From positions 1-64,000 of the forward strand of contig URLM01000002.1 of the NCBI GenBank assembly GCA_900548775.1: a stretch of DNA of 64,000 bases, read 5' to 3'. Position numbers and translations under genes: made by a program. Source of the DNA: an uncultured Olsenella sp. GTDB taxonomy: Bacteria; Actinomycetota; Coriobacteriia; Coriobacteriales; Atopobiaceae. Below, piece by piece: positions 1-6,380 of the stretch; positions within the stretch are counted from its first letter, which is position 1, and every line of letters starts with the position of its first letter. The notes beneath the pieces are model-generated. The model was not told the DNA's origin, did not search any database, and was given only the letters and a program-made list of their open reading frames with translations.

Positions 1-1
1 G

Positions 2-592
2 GAGGACCCCTACGCCCTGCGTGACTTTGGGCTTCTCCGCGAGCACTCGATCATGGCGCACTGCACCTTCCTCACGCCCGACGAGGGCGAGCTCTTTGCG
101 CAGGTGGGAGCCGGCATCGCACACTGCCCCATCTCCAACGCGTACTTCGCGAGCAGCGTGCTTCCGGTGAAGCGTCTGCACGAGCAGGGCGTGCGCATTG
201 GCCTTGGAACCGACATCTCTGGCGGCTTTAGCCCCAACATGTACGACGACATCCGTCAGGCAGTCATGGCGTCGCGCATGCTCGAGACGGGCGTCGACGC
301 GCAGAAGCCCGAGGCGGAGCGCGGAAGCGGAGACGCGCGCATCTCCGTTGTCGAGGCGCTCTACCTCGCCACTGCCGGAGGCGCGGAGGCGCTCGGCCTG
401 CCCGTGGGTACCTTCGAGCCCGGCCGTGCCTTTGACCTGCAGGTTGTTGATACGCGCCTGCCTTACGCGGACCTCACCGGCTTTGGTGTCTTCGACGCCC
501 CGGAGGACCGCCTGGCGCGGATACTCTACCTCTCGACGCCCGAGAACGTCCGTCAGGTCTACGTGCAGGGTCACCGCGTCATCGACAAATGA
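2..592 (+). CDS. guaD: Guanine deaminase, 3' part (gene cut by left edge)
   Basis: This is the C-terminal 196 residues of a guanine deaminase of the metal-dependent amidohydrolase superfamily, which hydrolyses guanine to xanthine and ammonia in the cytoplasm. The frame is open to the left edge, so the start codon and the first His-x-His metal motif lie outside the window. The visible parts are the HSIMAHCTFL segment, which carries a ligand His, then HCPISN, and GTDISGG, which holds the conserved catalytic/metal Asp. It converges on the permease gene across two hairpins. A complete second guanine deaminase lies at 8968-10287, but its matching segments differ (GTDVAGG, HCNYST), so the pair is not a recent duplication. 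The family call is firm. The exact substrate (guanine or another aminopurine) is inferred from family and context. Confidence 0.85.
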   Translation, partial: EDPYALRDFGLLREHSIMAHCTFLTPDEGELFAQVGAGIAHCPISNAYFASSVLPVKRLHEQGVRIGLGTDISGGFSPNMYDDIRQAVMASRMLETGVDAQKPEAERGSGDARISVVEALYLATAGGAEALGLPVGTFEPGRAFDLQVVDTRLPYADLTGFGVFDAPEDRLARILYLSTPENVRQVYVQGHRVIDK

Positions 593-621
593 GACAAAGG
601 GGCACCCCCCCCTGTCTCATT
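588..621. repeat. TGAGACAAAGGGG palindrome, copy 1
   Basis: The arms AATGAGACA and TGTCTCATT are perfectly complementary and enclose a G-run/C-run core. The element overlaps the stop codon of the guanine deaminase gene. Two relatives lie at 43621-43652 and 43710-43734, also next to gene ends. It could act as a terminator or as a REP-like repeat. Confidence 0.7.
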
Positions 622-629
622 CAACGACG

Positions 630-657
630 CCGCCCCGCAGGCAGTCCTGCGGGGCGG
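630..657. terminator. Bidirectional hairpin between convergent genes
   Basis: A perfect 12-bp stem (CCGCCCCGCAGG and its complement) closes a four-base loop. It sits between the ends of the convergent guanine deaminase and NCS2 permease genes. There is no long T-run, so the terminator role is inferred from stem strength and position. Confidence 0.6.
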
Positions 658-686
658 TGTCTCGCTGGCTGTTGCAATGAAACCGG

Positions 687-2093
687 CTAGCCCTCGTCCT
701 TCTCGCCACCGGAACTCCCGCCATTCCGGAGCGGCCTGAGGTTGCGCTGCTCGGGCGTATTGTCCTCGGGCGGCAGAACGCTGTTGAGGATGATTGCCAT
801 GACGGCGCACGGCGTGATGGCCGAGGTGCCAAAGATGGTCGAGATCCACTCGGGCATGCCGGGGCCGGCCAGCGAGCCGGAGACCTGTGCGATGCCGATG
901 CCAAAGGCCACCGAGATGCCAAAGACGGTGCAGGCACGCGGGGTGAGGCCGTCCTTCACCAGGATTCGGATGCCGTTCAGGGTGATGGTTCCAAAGACGC
1001 TGATAGTGGCGCCACCGATGACCGGCTGCGGAATCATGAGCAGGAGCGCCGAGAGCTTGGGGCAGAGGCCTGCGGCGAGAAACACGAAAGCCGCGCCACC
1101 AAAGACCCACTTGTTGATGACCTTGGTGCTCACGATGATGCCCACGTTCTGGCCAAAGGCCGAGGTGGGAAGCCCGCCAAAGAGGGACGAGATGATGCTC
1201 ACCAGGCCCTGAGCCTTGATGGCGCCGCCAATCTCGTGCTCGGTGGGCATGCGGTCCATCGAGCCGGCGGATGCCGCGGAGAGGTCGCCGATGAGCTGCA
1301 CGTTGACCATGATGTAGACCACGCCGAGCGTGATGCAGGCGGCGGGGTTGAACTCGATGGCGCACGGCATGAACTGGGGAAGCGAGAACCACCCGGCGCT
1401 GAGAACCTCGGAGCCGTCGACCATCCCAAAGGGAATGGCGATGACGCAGCCGATGATGATGCCGAAGAAGATCGAGCCGAGCTTGAGGACGCCCTTGCCA
1501 AAGTTGGCGAGCGCAAACACGACGGCAAAGGTGATGAGGCCAACGATCCAGTTGGAGACGCCACCAAAGTTGGCCGAGCCTGCGCCACCAGCCATGTACT
1601 TGATGGCCGTTGGGTAGAGCGAAACGCCGATGGTAAAGATTACGGTACCTGTGACCAGCGGTGGGAAAAGCCGGCGCACCTTGCTGTAGAAGATGCCAAA
1701 GAGGATGGCGACCACGCCACCCACGAGTTCTGCGCCGAGAAGCACCGAGAACCCGAACTGCGCGCCCACCGCTTGGAACGCCGGCAGGAAGGCAAACGAG
1801 ACGCCGGTGAGGATGGGAAGCCCCGCGCCAAAACGACCGAACAGCGGGAACTGCTGGAGCAGCGTGTCGATGGCAGAGAGAATCAGCGCCACCTGGATGA
1901 TGGCGGTCTCCTGCTCCTGCGTGAACCCGCAGGTGGTGGCTATCATCATGGCAGGTGTAATGACGCCCGCGAATGAGGCCAGTACGTGCTGGAGCGACAT
2001 GGGGACGAGCGACCCCACCGGCGGAAGGCCTTCTCGCCTGAAGAGCGACTCGTCAAGCTCCTGTTCCGCCCTCGTCTGTACCTGCGCTGCCAT
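687..2093 (-). CDS. NCS2 (NAT) xanthine/urate-type nucleobase permease
   Basis: This 468-residue inner-membrane protein belongs to the nucleobase-ascorbate transporter (NCS2) family, which imports xanthine, urate or uracil with protons. Many hydrophobic helices span residues about 35-430. The NAT signature QNVGIIVSTK appears around residue 305, matching the family pattern (Q/E/P)-N-x-G-x4-T-(R/K/G). The N-terminus is polar and the C-terminal tail is short, charged and glycine-rich. The start is supported by GGGAGGG five bases upstream of ATG. The surrounding genes (guanine deaminases, xanthine dehydrogenases) make xanthine or urate the likely cargo. The exact nucleobase cannot be read from the sequence alone. 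Confidence 0.85.
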   Translation of the reverse strand: MAAQVQTRAEQELDESLFRREGLPPVGSLVPMSLQHVLASFAGVITPAMMIATTCGFTQEQETAIIQVALILSAIDTLLQQFPLFGRFGAGLPILTGVSFAFLPAFQAVGAQFGFSVLLGAELVGGVVAILFGIFYSKVRRLFPPLVTGTVIFTIGVSLYPTAIKYMAGGAGSANFGGVSNWIVGLITFAVVFALANFGKGVLKLGSIFFGIIIGCVIAIPFGMVDGSEVLSAGWFSLPQFMPCAIEFNPAACITLGVVYIMVNVQLIGDLSAASAGSMDRMPTEHEIGGAIKAQGLVSIISSLFGGLPTSAFGQNVGIIVSTKVINKWVFGGAAFVFLAAGLCPKLSALLLMIPQPVIGGATISVFGTITLNGIRILVKDGLTPRACTVFGISVAFGIGIAQVSGSLAGPGMPEWISTIFGTSAITPCAVMAIILNSVLPPEDNTPEQRNLRPLRNGGSSGGEKDEG

Positions 2094-2294
2094 CCGAGCC
2101 CTCCCCCGGGTGCCCCTGCACCCACCGCGTACGTGTGACGTGTCCAGACGAACACAGGTCCGTCTCGGCGGGTCAAATTATTAGTCTGATTGCCATACAA
2201 TTTGTTTGACAATCTGACGTGGGCTCCGAGCGGTAGGAATACGCCCGCCAGCGGAAGACATTTCGTTCCCTCGCTCTTTGCGTCGCGACTGCCC

Positions 2295-2446
2295 TGCACA
2301 AAAATTGCGGTTGCCGGTCCTTTTTGGGCGAATCGCCGAGTACGAAGACACTAACTTTTTGCGGAGCCGCAGGTAGGGAAATGGCACCCGTGTGGTGATA
2401 CTTGGCGGAACCCCGAATTTGGACCGGCAACCGCGATTTTTGTGCA
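2295..2446 (-). repeat. 152-bp element with 26-bp terminal inverted repeats, copy 1
   Basis: The ends begin TGCACAAAAATTGCGGTTGC and are inverted copies over 26 bp with one mismatch. The reverse complement of this copy matches the copy at 30066-30217 along its whole 152 bp with only a handful of differences, including the interior. It has no open frame of note and no transposase. In transcriptional order it follows the yjiM-like gene and a 79-bp repeat. Confidence 0.85.
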
Positions 2447-2477
2447 CAGCACGTCAACCGGGACTCCCCTCTCCCCG

Positions 2478-2556
2478 TTCTTTATCGGTTTCCGTTAATC
2501 GGACTCGACGTTTGCCCTGTTGACGATCAATGGGATTCACAGATACCGATAAAGAA
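2478..2556 (-). repeat. 79-bp inverted-end element, copy a
   Basis: It starts TTCTTTATCGGTTTCCGT and ends in the inverted form ACAGATACCGATAAAGAA. The interior read on the minus strand has the CAACaGGGCAAACG core seen in copies c to e. A pyrimidine-rich tract lies before it and a purine-rich tract after it. Confidence 0.85.
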
Positions 2557-2617
2557 TGAGGGGGGGACGAAGAGAGGACGAGGGACAGAGCGGGCCGAGA
2601 GGCGGAGGGACACAAAT

Positions 2618-2648
2618 GGGGCCGGGCAACCAGCGGCTGCCCGGCCCC
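2618..2648 (-). terminator. Hairpin downstream of the yjiM-like gene
   Basis: An 11-bp GC stem (GGGGCCGGGCA and its complement) lies 24 bases past the stop codon of the leftward gene ending at 2672. On the minus strand it is followed by CATTTGTGT, a weak T-tract. Confidence 0.6.
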
Positions 2649-2671
2649 AACGGGACAAGTGCGGCAAACGC

Positions 2672-3955
2672 CTAGATCATCTCGAGGAACGCCTGGATGC
2701 GGGTCGTGAGCTGGCCGTCGCCCTCGGAGGAGTAGTCGGTCGAGAGGTGCATATAGGGGATGCCGGCCTCCTGCGCGGCCTTCTCCATGTCGAATGCCTC
2801 CATCTCGTAGATCGTGCAGAACGAGAGGGACGCGTCGATAATGCCGTCGGCGTGGAGCTCGCGCGCCATGCGGATGACGTCATCGCGGCGGCCATTGTTG
2901 GGCGTGAAGATGGCGCACTGGATGTTGAGGTAACGGTCTGCGATGTCGTCGAGCATCTCGTCGACGGTGGCACCGTCCTCGGGGACGAGGTCCTTGTAGT
3001 AGCGGCTGCCGGTGCAGCACTCCTCGCCAACCACCACGCCGCCGGCCTTCTCGATGATGTTGAAGAGCTTCCAGTTGGGCACCGCCATCGGGGTGCCGGT
3101 GTAGAGGATGCGCTTGGCACCCTTGGGAGCTGCGCCAACGCCCTCGGCAACGCGCTTCTCGCACTCGTCGGCCATCTCGTTGATGGCCCCGGTCAGGCGT
3201 GCGGAGTCGTCCATGAAGGCGGCCTGCACGGTGAGCAGCGAGTCCAGGCCGGAGATGGGCACCGGATCAGCCGCACGAGTGGCCGAGAGGCGCTGCAGCG
3301 CACGACGCTTGTCGTTGGCCAGCTTGATGGCAACGCGCAGGCTCTCCTCGGTGATCTTCTGGCCGGTCTCCTCCTCGATCCTTGCGGCAAGGGCGTGGAC
3401 CTCATGACGCCACTGGAGTTTGGTGTCCTCGTTGCGAACGTGCGGCACGTCCATGATGTACATGGGCTTGAGCTTGGAGAACTGCTCGTAGGCCTTCTTC
3501 TTGCCGTCGCAGGTGTTCTCGCCCACCACGAGGTCGGCGCTCTCGATGTAGGGGCACACGCGACCAAGCTTGAAGCCCATGAAGCCCTTGATGAGCGGGC
3601 AGGTGTTGCGCGGCACGAACCTCTCGGCCTCCTCGGGAGCCCACTCGGCACCGGCGCAGAGGCCAACCTCCACGGCACCAGCTGCGGTCACGACCTCCTC
3701 GGGCACATAGAGGCAGAAGCTGCCGATGATCTTCTTGGGGCTGCCTTCGCTGCGGCCGTCCACCATCTCGCGGATGCGCCCGGAGTGGAGGTTTGCGGCA
3801 ACGCCATCCAGGTAGGACGTGGAGGCCGGCCTGTTCTCCTGCGTAAGGTACATGGTCTGGTACATCTCGCCCACCACGCCGAGAAGGCCGTCGTGCGCCT
3901 CGACGTCCATGCCAAGGTCTCCCCACATCTTGTGGTAGTCGTACTCGTCTGCCAT
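2672..3955 (-). CDS. YjiM-like 2-hydroxyacyl-CoA dehydratase-family protein (double-cubane type)
   Basis: This 427-residue protein is of the HgdB/BcrC/YjiM family. It resembles E. coli YjiM, a relative of the double-cubane cluster proteins, which use an [8Fe-9S] cluster for ATP-driven low-potential reductions. It keeps the family cysteine blocks: Cys81, NTCPLIK (Cys119), RVCPYIE (Cys134), ENTCDGKKK (Cys149), EECCTGS (Cys313/314), Cys347 and Cys380, and ends with the typical TDYSS and QLTTRIQAFLE. ATG 3955 was chosen because GGAGAGGAG precedes it; a longer frame to 4036 would add an arginine-rich tail. No activator ATPase (HgdC-like) gene is in the window. A ModE-type palindrome lies 143 bp upstream. 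The family is sure; the substrate is unknown, with a reductive purine step a possible but untested role. Confidence 0.85.
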   Translation of the reverse strand: MADEYDYHKMWGDLGMDVEAHDGLLGVVGEMYQTMYLTQENRPASTSYLDGVAANLHSGRIREMVDGRSEGSPKKIIGSFCLYVPEEVVTAAGAVEVGLCAGAEWAPEEAERFVPRNTCPLIKGFMGFKLGRVCPYIESADLVVGENTCDGKKKAYEQFSKLKPMYIMDVPHVRNEDTKLQWRHEVHALAARIEEETGQKITEESLRVAIKLANDKRRALQRLSATRAADPVPISGLDSLLTVQAAFMDDSARLTGAINEMADECEKRVAEGVGAAPKGAKRILYTGTPMAVPNWKLFNIIEKAGGVVVGEECCTGSRYYKDLVPEDGATVDEMLDDIADRYLNIQCAIFTPNNGRRDDVIRMARELHADGIIDASLSFCTIYEMEAFDMEKAAQEAGIPYMHLSTDYSSEGDGQLTTRIQAFLEMI

Positions 3956-4097
3956 GGTGACTCCTCTCCTGCGCCCACGCATGGCCGACGTCCTCACGTC
4001 CAGGGGAAACCTTGCGAAAGACCACTCTAGCTGCAACTTCTGGCCGCTGGGGGCGTCCTCACGCCAAACGGTACCGGGCGGCCATCCTCATACCCAG

Positions 4098-4121
4098 CGT
4101 TATATCTGTTTGCGTATAACG
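4098..4121. promoter_or_regulatory. ModE-type operator upstream of the yjiM-like gene
   Basis: A 24-bp inverted repeat reads CGTTATAT, eight bases, then GTATAACG. It matches the E. coli ModE operator layout in both arm sequence and spacing. It lies just downstream of a possible minus-strand promoter with -10 TATGAT (4135-4140), a position that would fit repression by molybdate-bound ModE. No modE gene is in the window. Confidence 0.65.
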
Positions 4122-4350
4122 GTGGCTCGGCATTATCATAACTGTTTGTAAGGTGACAAAACTTTCTATTGGTCGACTGACCGGCGAGCGGCACTATTTA
4201 GGCTGAGAAGGACTCCGACCCTGCGAAGACCGGACGCGTACCACCCTCCAGCGAAATGTCCCCTGCTGAGAAGCACATCGCGGTATCATCTGCCCATACG
4301 ACTCCGCGCACGTTCCATCGCACGCGCGCACTCCCCCGAACGGAGGACCC

Positions 4351-4857
4351 ATGAACGAGACAAACACCAAGATGCCCCTCCCCACCGAACTCATCTCCGC
4401 AGACGAGGCCCGCGCCCTCACGGCCTCCGCAAAGCCGGGTCGTTCGCAGGCGGAGGCCGACACCCTTGCCACGAACGCGCTGCGCTGGGCGATGCGAAAC
4501 GCCGAGGGCCAGACGAGCACGCGCATCCGCACGTATGCCATGTACGGCAGGACGTCGGTCATGCTCAAGTTCGCACCCGGCGAGACGGACTGCGCCGGTG
4601 CCGGAAACGCCTTCTACAACGACCTTCTCGCCAACAGCAACGTACTAGTGGCAGATGCCATCTCGAGCATCATCCACGGGCGGCCCCAGGCGCTCATCTC
4701 CCCCCTCCAGGAGATGCGCCTCTTGAACGAGTACAACGCCAAGCTCGTGGCCTTCCTGCGCCGTCTGCGCCTCGCCGGCTACGACGTGAAGGCCGGGGAG
4801 GAGCTGGCCGCCGAGGGCGTGCACGACAACAGCACCGTCGTGGTGAGCTGGGCCTAG
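4351..4857 (+). CDS. Hypothetical protein in the purine locus
   Basis: I do not recognise this 168-residue protein. The start is well supported by CGGAGGACCC just before ATG, and codon use matches its neighbours. It is soluble, with no signal peptide or membrane helix, and carries few cysteines (one, in TDCAGAGNAF). The C-terminal half looks helical (LISPLQEMRLLNEYNAKLVAFLRRLRLAGYDV). It is transcribed away from the yjiM-like gene and ends about 50 bases before a strong hairpin that it shares with the convergent xdhC end. Being held between two parts of the purine locus suggests a linked role, but there is no sequence evidence for one. Confidence 0.75.
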   Translation: MNETNTKMPLPTELISADEARALTASAKPGRSQAEADTLATNALRWAMRNAEGQTSTRIRTYAMYGRTSVMLKFAPGETDCAGAGNAFYNDLLANSNVLVADAISSIIHGRPQALISPLQEMRLLNEYNAKLVAFLRRLRLAGYDVKAGEELAAEGVHDNSTVVVSWA

Positions 4858-4908
4858 GGCCGAGAAGCGCGTCTCAGGCGAACCCACGCACGAGCCAGGG
4901 AACCAGAC

Positions 4909-4950
4909 GCGAGTAGCCCGCCTCGGACGAATCCGGGACGGGCTACTCGC
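4909..4950. terminator. Hairpin between the convergent hypothetical gene and xdhC
   Basis: A 12-bp perfect stem (GCGAGTAGCCCG and its complement) has an inner extension, CCTCGG with CCGGG. It lies between convergent gene ends, so it probably serves both strands. Confidence 0.65.
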
Positions 4951-4992
4951 AACACATTCGTTGCGCGTTCCTGTTACATGCTGCAGGCAGAG

Positions 4993-5499
4993 CTACGCGG
5001 TCTTCTCCGCGTCCTCGCCCATCACGCCATCGAGAACGTCGACGGCCTTCTCCACCGCGTTCACGATGTTCTCGTAGCCCGTGCAGCGGCACAGGTGGCC
5101 AGAGAGCTGCTTGCGGATCTCGTCGCGGGTGTAGGTCTTGCCGGTGCGCTCCATCTCGATGGCGCTCATGATGATGCCGGGGATGCAGAAGCCGCACTGG
5201 ACGGCGAACTCGTCAATGAAGGCCTGCTGGACGGGGTCGAGCGAGCCGTCCGCCTTCTGGACGCCCTCGATGGTGAGGATGTCCTTGCCCTGCGCCCAGT
5301 CGGTGAGGTAGAGGCAGGAGTCGGTCGCCACGCCGTCGATGAGGACGGTGCACGCGCCGCACTCGCCGACCTCGCAGCCACGCTTGGTGCCCGTGAGGTG
5401 GAGCCTGTCGCGCAGGGTGTCGAGGAGCGACTCGCGCGGGTCGTAGCCGACCTCCACCGGCTTGCCGTTGATGGTGCACTTGAGAATGCGCATTGCCAT
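4993..5499 (-). CDS. xdhC: Xanthine dehydrogenase iron-sulfur subunit
   Basis: This 168-residue protein is the two-[2Fe-2S] subunit of a three-part molybdenum hydroxylase. The plant-type ferredoxin cluster is held by GCEVGECGAC (Cys42, 47, 50) and Cys62. The second, all-helical domain has QCGFCIPG (Cys102, 105) and HLCRCTGY (Cys137, 139). It passes electrons from the molybdopterin subunit to the FAD subunit. Its start overlaps the xdhB stop by one base (TAATG), so the two are translationally coupled. A second in-frame ATG two codons on is an alternative start. The length fits the E. coli XdhC size class (about 160). Confidence 0.9.
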   Translation of the reverse strand: MAMRILKCTINGKPVEVGYDPRESLLDTLRDRLHLTGTKRGCEVGECGACTVLIDGVATDSCLYLTDWAQGKDILTIEGVQKADGSLDPVQQAFIDEFAVQCGFCIPGIIMSAIEMERTGKTYTRDEIRKQLSGHLCRCTGYENIVNAVEKAVDVLDGVMGEDAEKTA

Positions 5500-6380
5500 T
5501 AGATATCAGCCCCTCCCTTGCGCGCGGCCTCGATGAGCGAGCGGCGCGACATCTCGCCGATGAGCTGCAGGCGGAAGTCCTTCGATGCGCGCCAGGAGTC
5601 GCGCGGGTGCGTCTCGGCCTGCGCGAGCTCCCCGATCTTCTCGACCGCCTCGGCCACCGGAAGGCCTCGCACGGCGTCCTCGGCGCCAGTAGCCCGCATG
5701 GGCGTGGGCGCGGCCACGCCAAAGGCGAGGCGGATGTCCTCGATCGTGGACTTATCGGCAGCGAGCTTGACCAGGCAGCAGCAGCCCATCGTCGCGATCT
5801 CGAGGGCGCGGCGCTTGCCGTACTTGAAGTAGTGCCCCGTGAAGCCCTCGTAGTGGTCGCGCGGGATGCGGATCTTCACCAGCACCTCGTCGCGCTCCTT
5901 GTTGGAGCGTCCGGGGCCGGCATACCACTCCTCGATGGGGATGGTGCGCTTGCCGCACGTGCTCACCACGTCGAGCAGGGCGCCGTACGCAAAGAGCGTG
6001 GAGGCGCTGTCGGCCGAGGTGGCAGCGTTGCAGACGTTGCCGCCGATGGTGCCCGAGACGCGCAGCTGCGGGCCGCCGGGGGTGTCGCAGGCCTCGCCAA
6101 GCGTGGGGACCGTAGCCTGGATGACGGGGCTCGTGGTGACGTGGTGGAACCACGTGATGGGGCCAATCTCGACCGTGCCGTCGTCTGCCAGGGTCACGCC
6201 GTCCAGCTCGTCGTGGAGGTTGTGGATGGAGACGAGATGGGCGCCGGCAAGCTTGCCTCCGCGCACCTTCACGAGCACGTCGGTGCCGCCGGCAATTACG
6301 ATGGCCTGGGGGTCCTCGGCCAAGGCACGGCAGGCGTCCTCGACGCTCGTTGCCTCGTACAGGGTTTCAATGTCGTACAT
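5499..6380 (-). CDS. xdhB: Xanthine dehydrogenase FAD-binding subunit
   Basis: This 293-residue protein is the FAD subunit of the xanthine dehydrogenase family, essentially the same length as E. coli XdhB (292). The FAD motif AGGTDVLVKVRGG is at about residues 30-42 and the second signature, SGTIGGNVCNAA, is at about 109-120. It oxidises the Fe-S clusters of XdhC and hands electrons to NAD+ or another acceptor. Both its start and its stop overlap neighbours as TAATG, so the operon order is xdhA-xdhB-xdhC. A CCC triplet (MGCCCLVK) near residue 200 is notable but not a known cluster motif. Confidence 0.92.
   Translation of the reverse strand: MYDIETLYEATSVEDACRALAEDPQAIVIAGGTDVLVKVRGGKLAGAHLVSIHNLHDELDGVTLADDGTVEIGPITWFHHVTTSPVIQATVPTLGEACDTPGGPQLRVSGTIGGNVCNAATSADSASTLFAYGALLDVVSTCGKRTIPIEEWYAGPGRSNKERDEVLVKIRIPRDHYEGFTGHYFKYGKRRALEIATMGCCCLVKLAADKSTIEDIRLAFGVAAPTPMRATGAEDAVRGLPVAEAVEKIGELAQAETHPRDSWRASKDFRLQLIGEMSRRSLIEAARKGGADI

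Larger units (their letters stand above)
2094..2671. other. 578-bp intergenic region with two mobile-type repeats
   Basis: No convincing gene lies here. The region holds the permease promoter area (an AT-rich island around 2175-2215 with TAATAAT and an ACAATTTGT motif), a 152-bp inverted-terminal repeat element (2295-2446), a 79-bp repeat (2478-2556) and a hairpin terminator (2618-2648) for the leftward gene that ends at 2672. The small open frames across the repeats carry no recognisable protein and read through inverted repeats. Confidence 0.6.

Noticed and set aside
2295..2446. The 152-bp element as an insertion sequence.
   Set aside because: It is too short for a transposase and encodes no protein. 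At most it is a non-autonomous element.
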